NCBI GenBank assembly: GCA_000403295.2
Contig: KE159609.1
Span: 32,492 to 96,491, forward strand
From: Lachnospiraceae bacterium M18-1
GTDB lineage: Bacteria > Bacillota > Clostridia > Lachnospirales > Lachnospiraceae
DNA: 64,000 nucleotides
Reading direction: 5' to 3'
The position numbers and the translations under genes were made by a program. Positions within the stretch are counted from its first letter, which is position 1; each line of letters starts with the position of its first letter. Below the pieces are notes generated by a model. That model ran no database searches. It saw only the letters and a program-made list of their open reading frames with translations, and had not been told where the DNA came from. Positions 50,944-58,730 of the stretch are shown here, piece after piece.

Positions 50944-51106
50944 GGTTACAGGTCACACCTTGACCAGGCGTGCCCTGTAACTCAGGCCGCCATTTAAAAT
51001 TGCCTTCGGCAATGGGCGGCCTGAATACCAGCTTTTATGTGCATCCTCCCGACCAATCAGCGTGGTGATTGGTCGGGGTCTGACCAGTAACGGTTACTGT
51101 TCACAC
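50944..51106 (+). repeat. 163-bp multi-hairpin repeat element, copy A
   Basis: Four hairpins in a row. First, GTTACAGG...CCTGTAAC. Second, CAGGCCGCC...GGCGGCCTG with an inner ATTGCC-TTC-GGCAAT. Third, CCCGACCAATCA-GCGTGG-TGATTGGTCGGG (perfect 12-bp stem). Fourth, CAGTAAC-G-GTTACTG ending TTCACAC. Copy B at 58287-58449 is nearly identical in reverse orientation and copy C at 63896-64000 is identical for 105 bp. It lies between the DUF4143 gene and the thiamine riboswitch and contains no open frame. Confidence 0.95.
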
Positions 51107-51130
51107 CCTGGCCGATAAAGGTTTTGATGA

Positions 51131-51159
51131 TTGACAAACCCCAACGCCAGTGTTACACT
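51131..51159 (+). promoter_or_regulatory. Promoter of the thiMED operon
   Basis: TTGACA (51131-51136) and TACACT (51154-51159) are 17 bp apart. Transcription would start just ahead of the TPP riboswitch. Confidence 0.85.
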
Positions 51160-51179
51160 GAAAAAGCAAAATAAATATC

Positions 51180-51268
51180 CAGGGGAGCTTGTATCGGCAG
51201 GCTGAGAGGAAGTAATCAACTTCGACCCTTATACCTGATGCGGATAATGCCGCCGTAGGAAGTCTGAG
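51180..51268 (+). promoter_or_regulatory. TPP (thiamine pyrophosphate) riboswitch
   Basis: The aptamer core is recognisable: AGGGGAGCTTG, GGCTGAGAGG, CGACCCTTATACCTGAT, GGATAATGCCG and GTAGGAAG in the canonical order. The terminator at 51281-51316 is the expression platform. Binding of TPP should stop transcription of thiMED. Confidence 0.95.
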
Positions 51269-51280
51269 CTGATTTTTTTC

Positions 51281-51316
51281 GGAGATACCGTACCAGGTAT
51301 CTCCTGTTTTTTTGTT
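51281..51316 (+). terminator. Riboswitch-controlled intrinsic terminator
   Basis: GGAGATACC (51281-51289) pairs with GGTATCTCC (51295-51303) around a 5-base loop, followed by TGTTTTTTTGTT. It lies 13 bp after the TPP aptamer. Confidence 0.93.
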
Positions 51317-51530
51317 CTAGTAGGAAACTTCTCCGAATTTTCCTATAGAACAAAAACCCTCCGGGGGATGCGCAGCTACGCGCGCGGAACAAAAGCTGCG
51401 CTGCTAAAAATGTAACAACGCGGGAGTGTGCGAAGCGCACTTTTCTTGCGCATAGATACGGAACGGTATCGAATGGTAACTCAACAGGGTCAAAATCATC
51501 CCAGCCGCACAGGTGGAAATCATTTTGACC
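51309..51530 (+). other. Hairpin-rich leader between riboswitch terminator and thiM
   Basis: About 240 bp without a gene hold several inverted repeats. TTTTTGTTCTA-G-TAGGAAA (51309-51327) pairs with its complement ending at 51356. GCGCAGCT (51370-51377) pairs with AGCTGCGC (51394-51401). GTGCG...CGCAC lies near 51430. GGTCAAAAT (51488-51496) pairs with ATTTTGACC (51522-51530). A riboswitch leader normally ends soon after its terminator, so this looks like an inserted element or a second control layer. Confidence 0.7.
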
Positions 51531-51559
51531 GCAGCACAACTGTACGAGGAGGTAATCAG

Positions 51560-52381
51560 ATGCGAAAGGAACTGCTTGAAAATGTCAGAAATTTGCACCC
51601 TCTGATCCACAATATCACAAATTATGTGACCGTTAACGACTGCGCCAACATCCTGCTGGCCTGCGGCGGTTCGCCGATCATGGCGGATGATGTGGAGGAA
51701 GCGGAGGAGATCACGTCCATCTGCGGCGGGCTGAATATCAACATCGGCACACTGAATCAGAGGACCATTCCCGCCATGCGAAAGGCCGGGATCAAGGCAA
51801 ACGAGCTGGGGCACCCGGTGGTATTGGATCCGGTGGGGGCCGGCGCGTCCAGGCTTCGTACCGGCACTGCCATGGATCTGCTGGAGCATGTGAGATTTTC
51901 GGTCATCCGCGGAAATAGTTCCGAGATCAAGACATTGGCGCTGGGGAGCGGCAGCACCAGAGGCGTGGACGCGGATCTTGCGGATGCGGTGACAGAAGAA
52001 AATCTTGCGGAGGCAGCAGCATTTGCGAAAGAATTTTCCGGGAAAACGGGGGCGGTGATCGCGGTCACGGGAGCCATTGATATCGTGGCCGATGAAAAGA
52101 CGTCCTATTGCATTTTCAACGGACATCCTATGATGAGCAGCATCACAGGAACCGGATGCCAGCTTTCCGCCCTGACAGCGGCTTATGTCACAGCGAATCA
52201 GGAGCACACGCTGGAAGCCGCTGCTGCCGCGGTCTGCGCCATGGGAATCTGCGGGGAAAAAGCACGGCAGCGCATGACAGAGCAGGACGGAAATGTGTCC
52301 TACCGCAATTATATCATTGACGCGATGTGCCATCTCACGGGAGAGGAACTGGAGCAGAAAGCGAGATACAAAATATTGTGA
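51560..52381 (+). CDS. thiM: Hydroxyethylthiazole kinase
   Basis: A 273-residue enzyme of standard ThiM length. The ATG at 51560 follows GAGGAGG. Conserved segments include HNITNYVTVNDCANILLACG, SPIMADD, VLDPVGAGAS, IRGNSSE, VTGAIDIV and TGTGCQLSAL, the last being the anionic hole and catalytic cysteine region. It phosphorylates 4-methyl-5-(2-hydroxyethyl)thiazole in thiamine salvage. First gene of thiMED, under the TPP riboswitch. Confidence 0.97.
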   Translation: MRKELLENVRNLHPLIHNITNYVTVNDCANILLACGGSPIMADDVEEAEEITSICGGLNINIGTLNQRTIPAMRKAGIKANELGHPVVLDPVGAGASRLRTGTAMDLLEHVRFSVIRGNSSEIKTLALGSGSTRGVDADLADAVTEENLAEAAAFAKEFSGKTGAVIAVTGAIDIVADEKTSYCIFNGHPMMSSITGTGCQLSALTAAYVTANQEHTLEAAAAAVCAMGICGEKARQRMTEQDGNVSYRNYIIDAMCHLTGEELEQKARYKIL

Positions 52382-52397
52382 TGAGTAGGTGAGATCT

Positions 52398-53039
52398 ATG
52401 AAATGCAGAAAAGAAACCATGCGCCTGTATGCTGTTACAGACCGCGCGTGGACAGGGGAACAATCCCTGATGGAACAGACAAAGGACGCACTGAAAGGCG
52501 GCGTGACCTGCGTGCAGCTCCGGGAAAAGGAGCTGGATGAGGCAGACTTCCTGAAAGAAGCTGTAGAAATGAAGAGACTCTGCGGATCATACGGGATTCC
52601 GTTCATCGTCAATGACAACGTAGAGATTGCCGTAAAATGTGGTGCGGACGGCATCCACGTAGGACAGGAGGATATGGAAGCCGGAAATGTGAGGGCACTC
52701 GTGGGGGATGAGATGATGATCGGAGTCTCCGTTCAGACCGTAGAGCAGGCAGCCGCAGCCCAGGAAGCAGGGGCGGATTATCTGGGGGTGGGCGCGGTAT
52801 TTGCCACTGCCACAAAACGGGACGCCAGCGAAGTGTCCTGTGAGACGTTGAAAAAGATCTGTGAGGCAGTATCGATCCCAGTTGTGGCCATCGGCGGTAT
52901 CTCAAAGAAAAATATGCAGGAGCTTTCCGGTTCCGGGGCAGACGGGGCGGCGCTGGTATCGGCCATATTTTCTGCGGAAGATATCGAGCAGGAATGCAGG
53001 GAGCTACGCAGACTGGCTGACCAGATATTTTCAGAGTAA
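52398..53039 (+). CDS. thiE: Thiamine-phosphate synthase
   Basis: A 213-residue TIM-barrel enzyme. Motifs include RLYAVTDR, VQLREKELDEADF, IVNDNVEIAV, GIHVGQED and GVGAVFATATKRDA, and a phosphate-binding IGGISKKN. It condenses HMP-pyrophosphate with thiazole phosphate to give thiamine phosphate. It begins 16 bp after thiM. A GTG nine bases upstream is an alternative start. Confidence 0.97.
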   Translation: MKCRKETMRLYAVTDRAWTGEQSLMEQTKDALKGGVTCVQLREKELDEADFLKEAVEMKRLCGSYGIPFIVNDNVEIAVKCGADGIHVGQEDMEAGNVRALVGDEMMIGVSVQTVEQAAAAQEAGADYLGVGAVFATATKRDASEVSCETLKKICEAVSIPVVAIGGISKKNMQELSGSGADGAALVSAIFSAEDIEQECRELRRLADQIFSE

Positions 53040-53068
53040 AAATCATGTACAAGCCAGGAGGAAATCAG

Positions 53069-53866
53069 ATGAGAACAGCATTATCAATCGCCGGAACCGA
53101 TCCCACCGGAGGCGCCGGTATTCAGGCAGACTTAAAAACAATGACTTTGAACGGGGTATTTGCCATGAGTGCGGTCACAGCGCTGGTCGCACAGAACACT
53201 ACCGGAGTAACAGGGATTATGGAGGTGACTCCGGAATTTTTGCAAAAACAGATTGACGCGGTATTTAGGGATATTCGCCCGGATGCGGTCAAGATTGGCA
53301 TGGTATCGTCCGCCGGTCTGATCGAAACCATTGCAGACCGGCTGAAAGCGTACAAAGCGGAATATATCGTGCTGGATCCGGTCATGGTCACCACCAGCGG
53401 TTCCCGGCTGATTGAGGAGGAGGCTGTGGAGGCACTGGTAAAAAAGCTGCTGCCTTTGGCATGCGTTGTGACTCCCAACATCCCGGAGGCGGAGATTCTT
53501 TCCAATCTGACTATCCGCAATGAAAAGGATATGGAAGCGGCTGCGGAAAAAATCAGCAGGACATACGGATGCACCGTACTGTGCAAAGGAGGCCACACCG
53601 TCAACGATGCAAACGACCTGCTGTATGCAAAGGGAAAAGGCACATGGATCATGGGCAAACGCATTTACAATCCCAATACCCATGGAACCGGCTGCACCCT
53701 GTCCAGCGCCATTGCTGCGAATCTTGCCAAGGGACAGGAAATGGAAGAAGCAGTCCGAAACGCCAAGCGATACATTTCCGGAGCGCTTGCGGATATGCTT
53801 GATCTGGGCGCAGGCTGCGGCCCTATGAACCATGCATTTGACCTGCACAGTGAATTTGCAAAGTGA
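53069..53866 (+). CDS. thiD: HMP/HMP-phosphate kinase
   Basis: A 265-residue PfkB-like kinase. It starts at the ATG at 53069 after AGGAGGAAA. ALSIAGTDPTGGAGIQADLK, MVSSAGLIET, VLDPVMVTTSGS, LTPN-like VVTPNIPEAEIL and NTHGTGCTLSSAIAA are diagnostic. It makes HMP-pyrophosphate for ThiE. No thiC or thiG is nearby, consistent with a salvage-only operon. Confidence 0.97.
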   Translation: MRTALSIAGTDPTGGAGIQADLKTMTLNGVFAMSAVTALVAQNTTGVTGIMEVTPEFLQKQIDAVFRDIRPDAVKIGMVSSAGLIETIADRLKAYKAEYIVLDPVMVTTSGSRLIEEEAVEALVKKLLPLACVVTPNIPEAEILSNLTIRNEKDMEAAAEKISRTYGCTVLCKGGHTVNDANDLLYAKGKGTWIMGKRIYNPNTHGTGCTLSSAIAANLAKGQEMEEAVRNAKRYISGALADMLDLGAGCGPMNHAFDLHSEFAK

Positions 53867-53877
53867 CAATTGACATC

Positions 53878-53912
53878 CCGGCCGATCACAGCGCAGATCG
53901 GCCGGAAGGATT
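53878..53912 (+). terminator. Probable terminator of thiMED
   Basis: CCGGCCGATC (53878-53887) pairs perfectly with GATCGGCCGG (53896-53905) with an 8-base loop. AAGGATTTT follows, so the T-run is short. It sits between convergent genes. Confidence 0.7.
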
Positions 53913-53913
53913 T

Positions 53914-54435
53914 TCAAATTTTCAACAACTTATTTCTGTATATCTGATAAAAACAATTCCATTCAAAATCATCCGAAGGAACAAAAGCCTTTGGGAAAAA
54001 AGAGGAAAGCTTCTCCTTTACATTTTCGTCAAAAAGTTCCTGCCTTAATTTTCGCTTTATCCCATTTATAGAGAAAAGATTTCTGATTTCATCAATTCCT
54101 TCTTTTACCTTTTCCGATTCTACAGAATAATCCATATTGTACCGGGTATCCATTTCCCAGCGAGTCAGTGTATCGGCACGATCTTCCAGCCATTCCGTTA
54201 GGATGACATTGGATCCATTATCTTTGGACATTCGGACCAGCGTGTATATATCATGGGCATTCGCAACCGTCACCCCTTTGCATTCCAGAAATGCTTTTAA
54301 TAGCTTTTCTACAGACTGCTGTAAGTGATATGCGATTCCATTCAAAAATGCTTCATCATTCCTTGGAATACGATAGATTTCTTCCGCCAGTTCCAGGTCT
54401 GTATATGCAGACCTGAATAAACGTATATCACACAT
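53914..54435 (-). CDS. HEPN-domain protein (PF05168-type), putative toxin
   Basis: About 173 residues, starting at the ATG at 54435. The helical HEPN pattern is clear: A-x2-DL-x2-AEEIYR, YHLQQSVEKLLKAFLECKG and NAHDIYTLVRM, then RWEMDTRYNMDY in the position of the catalytic region. The usual R-x4-6-H is not obvious, so RNase activity is uncertain. HEPN genes of this type are normally paired with an MNT nucleotidyltransferase antitoxin encoded just upstream. Here only the last ~54 codons of such a gene remain, overlapping the HEPN start. The protein may have lost its partner or be neutralised elsewhere. Confidence 0.85.
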   Translation of the reverse strand: MCDIRLFRSAYTDLELAEEIYRIPRNDEAFLNGIAYHLQQSVEKLLKAFLECKGVTVANAHDIYTLVRMSKDNGSNVILTEWLEDRADTLTRWEMDTRYNMDYSVESEKVKEGIDEIRNLFSINGIKRKLRQELFDENVKEKLSSFFPKAFVPSDDFEWNCFYQIYRNKLLKI

Positions 54436-54592
54436 AAGCACCCTCCCTGTCAAAAATTACAATTCCTTTCTCCTCGATCTCCTGCTTCAGCCGTGTTCCG
54501 ACCGCGTCCAGATACACAATGTCGGTTTCCTCCAGATATTCCTGCGGATAGTCTCGAAATCCTTTCTCGGGATTATAACCTCTCTTTCTCAC
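54428..54592 (-). pseudogene. C-terminal remnant of an MNT-type nucleotidyltransferase
   Basis: A 54-codon frame from a GTG reads RKRGYNPEKGFRDYPQEYLE and then TDIVYLDAVGTRLKQEIEEK and GIVIFDREGAYV. The (I/V)DIVxLD...I..(K/E)GIVI(F/Y) pattern is the C-terminal end of MNT antitoxins. The catalytic GSxxxG...D-x-D part is missing, and an in-frame TAG lies upstream. Its stop overlaps the HEPN start by 8 bp, preserving the original operon coupling. Confidence 0.6.
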
Positions 54593-54713
54593 CGCCCTGC
54601 TGCGCTTTCCGCCACTGGCTCGGCGATACGCCGTAAGTATTTTTAAATGCCCTGGAGAAATGCAGCTGGTTCGGATATCCTACCGCATTGCCGATATCCT
54701 TGATGACAAACTT
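54573..54713 (-). pseudogene. C-terminal remnant of an AraC-family regulator
   Basis: A 46-codon frame encodes the second AraC helix-turn-helix: VIKDIGNAVGYPNQLHFSRA and then FKNTYGVSPSQWRK, closing with a stop. A TAG directly precedes it and the first HTH half is absent. It overlaps the MNT remnant in another frame. Two unrelated C-terminal gene ends are therefore joined here. Confidence 0.75.
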
Positions 54714-54831
54714 CTACAGAAAACTGCTGATCGGTTTCCACATCAGCACAATTCATTTCACCCATTTTATCATGAAGAAACAGATTATTCAATCAATCAC
54801 AGGTCTGATTTTCAGCATATCATCATCCATC

Positions 54832-54868
54832 GTTACTGTTCACACCCTGGCCGGGTGCTCACAGTAAC
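54832..54868. repeat. GTTAC-family palindrome (simple form)
   Basis: GTTACTGT (54832-54839) pairs with ACAGTAAC (54861-54868), with inner CACCC...GGGTG and loop TGGCC. The left half equals the end of the 163-bp element (GTTACTGTTCACACCCTGGCC). The remainder of the 54.7-55.0 kb gap shows no gene. Confidence 0.8.
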
Positions 54869-55011
54869 CATCCATCTTCCCCTTCCGGCAACTTCAAATC
54901 TGGATAATAAATTCCATCGGTTCCTTCCGAATCGTTCCATAGATACACTCCTTCCCATTTTTCTTATATGTCTGACACATGAAAAATACAACCTATATCA
55001 CATAGTTCCTC

Positions 55012-55062
55012 TTGACTTTTCCTCCTTACAGGTGTAGTATTTTCTTAAATCTTACAAATGTA
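55012..55062 (+). promoter_or_regulatory. Promoter with two BlaI/MecI/CopY-type operators
   Basis: TTGACT (55012-55017) and TAGTAT (55035-55040) are 17 bp apart. Two TACANNTGTA boxes lie on it: TACAGGTGTA (55027-55036) touching the -10 and TACAAATGTA (55053-55062) just after the start point, 26 bp centre to centre. TACANNTGTA is the operator core of BlaI, MecI and CopY repressors. It controls the two lipoprotein genes. Confidence 0.75.
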
Positions 55063-55083
55063 ATATAAAGAGGAAGTAAAAAG

Positions 55084-56331
55084 ATGAATAAAAGCATACA
55101 TAAGAAGTTTCCTTTTTCCATTATAATGGTTCTTATGATCATGACCGGATGCAGCGGACGATCTGAGAGCGCTCCAGAGGCCTCGCATTCCAATCCTTTT
55201 CAGGGAAATGAGCAGGAAGCGGAAAGCATGCAAGATCAAGATGGCTCTTCTGCCGCGGCCGACAGTCTTTCGGAATCTTGCCGTGATATCTTTGAAGAGG
55301 CAGCCAGGTCAAAGACCGCAGATACCCTGGAAATCATAAGCCGCCTTGTAGCCCGGATCGGAGAAAGCGGCTATCCGGCGGTTGACTGTCAAAACCAGGT
55401 CAATATGGTAAATTCCGACCAGGCGGTGAATTTCTGCGGACAGGCGGAAGAGGGAAAAAACGCTGAACTGACGATTTTCACAGCCGAGTATACAGGAGGC
55501 GTGACCCAATACAATTTGCAGGCTGAAGCAGGAAAATTATCTGTGGCAAAAAGCTACTATCACTATGAAAACGGGAAACTGAATCAGAAAAGTACGTACA
55601 CCTATCCCGCAGATTTCTGGCAGTATACGGACGAAGGATATCTTCTCTTCCGGGGCAGTTATTTTATGCAGGACTACTATGTCTATACGTTAAGTGATGT
55701 TTCGGCCTGCACGGCCCTGCGCGTGGAACCACTGGACGAAACCTGCAGGGAAATGAACCGGAAATATATCCTGCCGATCGGCTATGGCAGAAACAACCTG
55801 TTCCTTGAGGACTGGAGTGAGTCAGACTTTGGCGGGCTGGATTTTTATGATCTCTTCGACAAATGTTATCCCTGGGTCCATGGAGAAGAAGTTCCCTACA
55901 AGATGGATGATAACCTGGGGACAGGGGCGGTCTATCGGATTCCTGAGGAGGAATTTGCACAGGTGATTTGCCCGTATCTGCAGATTAGCCTGGAAATGCT
56001 CCGTTCGAAAACGACATATTTCCCGGAGGACCATACCTATGAGTACAAGCCGAGAGGCCTGCATGAAGCAGAATTCGGGGACGTGCCGTATCCGGAGGTG
56101 GTGGACTGCAAAAACAATCCCGACGGGACGGTCACGCTGACCGTCAATGCGGTCTTTCTCAGGAAAGACACTTCCAGGGCATTTGCACACGAGGTGGTCA
56201 TCCGTCCGTTGGAAGGAGACGGATTCCAGTATATATCCAACAGAATCATCCCTTCGCCGGACAACTGTGAACCTACATGGCGGAGGGCGCGGCTGACGGA
56301 AGAACAGTGGAAAGAACTTTATTCCCACTAG
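55084..56331 (+). CDS. Lipoprotein of unknown function (DUF6070-like), copy 1
   Basis: A 415-residue exported lipoprotein. The signal sequence ends in the lipobox MTGC at residues ~19-22, followed by a disordered Ser/Glu/Gln-rich linker. The domain contains YILPIGYGRNNLFLEDWSES, LDFYDLFDKCYPW, NLGTGAVYRIPEEEF and NPDGTVTLTVNAVF, which the next protein shares in the same order. I recall such Clostridial proteins as DUF6070; no activity is known. The BlaI-type operators suggest it responds to cell-wall stress or metal. Confidence 0.8.
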   Translation: MNKSIHKKFPFSIIMVLMIMTGCSGRSESAPEASHSNPFQGNEQEAESMQDQDGSSAAADSLSESCRDIFEEAARSKTADTLEIISRLVARIGESGYPAVDCQNQVNMVNSDQAVNFCGQAEEGKNAELTIFTAEYTGGVTQYNLQAEAGKLSVAKSYYHYENGKLNQKSTYTYPADFWQYTDEGYLLFRGSYFMQDYYVYTLSDVSACTALRVEPLDETCREMNRKYILPIGYGRNNLFLEDWSESDFGGLDFYDLFDKCYPWVHGEEVPYKMDDNLGTGAVYRIPEEEFAQVICPYLQISLEMLRSKTTYFPEDHTYEYKPRGLHEAEFGDVPYPEVVDCKNNPDGTVTLTVNAVFLRKDTSRAFAHEVVIRPLEGDGFQYISNRIIPSPDNCEPTWRRARLTEEQWKELYSH

Positions 56332-56387
56332 TGTACTGACCGCATTATATAGCGGGCTTTGTAAGAAAGAGAAGGAGACCAGACATT

Positions 56388-57707
56388 ATGACGATCAATA
56401 AGAAAAATAGAAAGATTCTTTTCATGATACTGGCAGTTTCGTGTTTCCTAATGGCTGGATGCGGCGATGATAACAGAGTGGATCTGGTGCATAAGGTCAA
56501 TCAGTCCGCGGAAACAAAAGTACCGGAAGAAAAAAGTGAGGAGGAAGATTTTACAGAAGCATTCATGGAGCGGGAACAACCCGGAATGGAAGAAATATTA
56601 GAAAAGGGCTATAATCTCCCGCTTTCAAAATCTGCAAAGGAAGAGGCAGAAACAGACTGCAAAAAAGCCATGGAAAAACTCCGCGGTATTTACAGGGAAG
56701 CAGACAAAGGGAACTCGCTTAATCCTACACCGGATAGAGAATCCATTTTAAAAATGTACGAAGTCCTGGAGGGAACGCTCTATCCGGTGACTGCCGCTGG
56801 TTTTCATTATACTACGGGAAATTATGAGAAAATGGAAGCATTCCTGCTGGACTGCCTGAATGGAACAAAAGGAAAACAGACCTTATATCATATCACTGCG
56901 GGAGGAGGGATCAACAGAAGCCAGTTCCTTTTTGACGGTAAGGACATGTATGTGATCGACACGATATCTACATGGAGCACGAAAGAAGATCCGGTCATTG
57001 CAGGCAGCTCCCTTAACAGGATCAGGGACTGGAAATATACAGAAAGAGGCTGGTTTTTGTACGAATACTGTATGCCCGAATTTCCGGATGTGACAGAGCT
57101 TGCGAACGGCAACAATCTGCTCAGGGTAAAGCCTATGGAAGAAGAGTATATAAGAATCGCAGAGTCGTACCTGCTTCCTATCGGATATTTAGGCAGCAAC
57201 CTGCTTCGCTCGAACTGGGATTCCAGTCACATGGAAGGACTGGATTATAACGGCCTGTATGAATATTTATATAGACTGAAATATCAAAAGGAAATGGATC
57301 CGGAAGCATACGCTGACGGGATTCCGAAAGAAGAATTTGAAACGCTGCTCACAGAATATCTGCCCATAACCTCGGAAGAGCTTGCCGGATATGCAGTATA
57401 TGACGGAGAAAAAATGACCTATGGATGGAAACGCTTAGGACCGCTGACCTATATGGCCAACCGGTTCAGCAATTCAATTCCGGAAGTGAGAGAGATTGAG
57501 GAAAATCCGGACGGAACAACGTCGCTTACGATCAATGCGGTCTGTGAAGCCATGGGAGAAGACTGCGTGATGAGTCATGTGCTGACGCTGCAGATCCTGG
57601 AGGATGGAAACGTCCGATATCTGGGCAACCAGGTGCTTGAGAACGGGCTGGAAAAAATCACTGAATATCAGTACCGGCTGCCGCAGACAGATACGGATCC
57701 TAAGTAA
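56388..57707 (+). CDS. Lipoprotein of unknown function (DUF6070-like), copy 2
   Basis: A 439-residue paralogue of the preceding lipoprotein. The lipobox is MAGC near residues 22-25. Shared blocks are LLPIGYLGSNLLRSNWDSSH, LDYNGLYEYLY, GIPKEEFETLL and NPDGTTSLTINAV. Divergence is considerable, so the duplication is old. It lies 56 bp after copy 1 without a promoter of its own and probably shares its regulation. A long perfect hairpin terminates it. Confidence 0.8.
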   Translation: MTINKKNRKILFMILAVSCFLMAGCGDDNRVDLVHKVNQSAETKVPEEKSEEEDFTEAFMEREQPGMEEILEKGYNLPLSKSAKEEAETDCKKAMEKLRGIYREADKGNSLNPTPDRESILKMYEVLEGTLYPVTAAGFHYTTGNYEKMEAFLLDCLNGTKGKQTLYHITAGGGINRSQFLFDGKDMYVIDTISTWSTKEDPVIAGSSLNRIRDWKYTERGWFLYEYCMPEFPDVTELANGNNLLRVKPMEEEYIRIAESYLLPIGYLGSNLLRSNWDSSHMEGLDYNGLYEYLYRLKYQKEMDPEAYADGIPKEEFETLLTEYLPITSEELAGYAVYDGEKMTYGWKRLGPLTYMANRFSNSIPEVREIEENPDGTTSLTINAVCEAMGEDCVMSHVLTLQILEDGNVRYLGNQVLENGLEKITEYQYRLPQTDTDPK

Positions 57708-57715
57708 AAAATACA

Positions 57716-57766
57716 CCATTAATATCAGCGCCTCTGGTTAATGTTCAGAGGCGCTGATATTAATGG
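57716..57766. terminator. Bidirectional 21-bp-stem terminator
   Basis: CCATTAATATCAGCGCCTCTG is mirrored perfectly around a 9-base loop (57737-57745); both flanks have A/T runs (TAAAAAAT on the left, TAATATTTTC on the right). The last residues of the convergent membrane protein are encoded inside the right arm. Confidence 0.85.
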
Positions 57767-58196
57767 TAATATTTTCTTTAAGCAGTCCATCCATACTGCC
57801 GGATATCGTTCTCTCGATTTCTTCCCGCTGTTCTTTGGAGATGTCATCGCCATGATCAGTATACAAAGTTACGGAAACAGCAGAAGCGGAAGCATCAGCA
57901 CTGTTAAAATTTTGGATACTGACCTGCGAATCGCTGCCCTCAACGATCAGCTGGATCATTTCTTGTAAACTTCTTTCTAAATCATCCTGTTTATATTCCT
58001 CTTTTTTCGCATCATCTATTTCAGACTGCTGCGATGTCTCATGGAGTTTGACTGTTGCGTATGTTGTATTACGGTTTTCAATTGATACTGATCTGCGGGG
58101 CTCGGCCAATTTACCTGAAATCATAAAATAAGCGCACAGAACGATGATCAGAAAAAAGAAGATGACAATGTACCATTTTTTGTGTTTTACGTTCAT
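57738..58196 (-). CDS. Small single-pass membrane protein, unknown
   Basis: A 152-residue protein with one N-terminal membrane helix (WYIVIFFFLIIVLCAYFMIS) and a hydrophilic outer domain of ~120 residues. The C-terminal part (VSIQNFNSADASASAVSVTL and a late helix plus ENITINIS) is alpha-beta. I do not recognise the family; a loose resemblance to SpoIIIAG/AH-type ring proteins is too weak to use. Its final codons lie in the terminator stem. The start at 58196 has GGAGGAG upstream. Confidence 0.65.
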   Translation of the reverse strand: MNVKHKKWYIVIFFFLIIVLCAYFMISGKLAEPRRSVSIENRNTTYATVKLHETSQQSEIDDAKKEEYKQDDLERSLQEMIQLIVEGSDSQVSIQNFNSADASASAVSVTLYTDHGDDISKEQREEIERTISGSMDGLLKENITINISASEH

Positions 58197-58286
58197 CCTT
58201 GAGGACTCCTCCCTGCAAAATAATATTATTCTTTATGATACATTGTTTTGTTAACAAGGTCAATAGACAGGAATAAATTTTTGAAC

Positions 58287-58449
58287 GTGTGAACAGTAAC
58301 CGTTACATGTCACACCCCGACCAATCACCACGCTGATTGGTCGGGAGGATGCACATAAAAGCTGGTATTCAGGCCGCCCATTGCCGAAGGCAATTTTAAA
58401 TGGCGGCCTGAGTTACAGGGCACGCCTGGTCAAGGTGTGACCTGTAACC
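58287..58449 (-). repeat. 163-bp multi-hairpin repeat element, copy B (inverted)
   Basis: Reverse complement of copy A over its full 163 bp, with only a few differences near the TTCACAC end (GTGTGACATG against GTCTGACCAG). It lies between the small membrane protein and the metal-ATPase operon, in no open frame. Confidence 0.95.
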
Positions 58450-58480
58450 CTCTCGATAATGCCATATGCGCCTGCTGCTA

Positions 58481-58516
58481 TTACGTTTGACTAACCGCAG
58501 CCACGCCACATATAAT
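58481..58516 (+). promoter_or_regulatory. Promoter of the metal P-type ATPase operon with near-match DtxR-type operator
   Basis: TTGACT (58487-58492) and TATAAT (58511-58516) are 18 bp apart. TTAC-GTTTGA-CTAA (58481-58494) overlaps the -35 and matches 7 of 8 positions of the TTAG-N6-CTAA boxes found near the DtxR and DUF2325 genes. Confidence 0.6.
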
Positions 58517-58557
58517 GTGAAAGAATACAATCTGATAGAAGGAGTGAGGTGAAACAC

Positions 58558-58638
58558 ATGAAGCAGCACAGGTTCTGGGCATGGACGGCCGTTTTCTGTA
58601 TGGTCATGGTATTTTATACCGGCTATGAACATAAGTAA
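58558..58638 (+). CDS. 26-residue membrane peptide (DUF6219-like)
   Basis: MKQHRFWAWTAVFCMVMVFY plus TGYEHK, with a strong AAGGAGTGAGGTG ribosome region. A single hydrophobic helix with basic ends is evident. I recall similar tiny proteins ahead of Clostridial metal ATPase genes. It is first in the operon with the DUF6110-like protein and the ATPase, and may be an accessory subunit or leader peptide. Confidence 0.75.
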   Translation: MKQHRFWAWTAVFCMVMVFYTGYEHK

Positions 58639-58730
58639 AGTAAATGATGTGGGAAGCTTGCCGCCGGCGTCCTTTCCACATAAAGCGAAATCCCAAAGAC
58701 AGTATGATCAACTTACAGAAGGAGGAAATT

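Noticed and set aside
50944..51106. 163-bp element considered as an insertion sequence or tRNA cluster
   Set aside because: No open frame, no transposase, no CCA or cloverleaf; it is a non-coding set of hairpins present in several copies.
54660..55037. 125-codon plus-strand frame overlapping the AraC remnant and the 54.8-kb palindrome
   Set aside because: It runs through a palindrome, the reverse-strand AraC fragment and the next promoter, and has no ribosome site.
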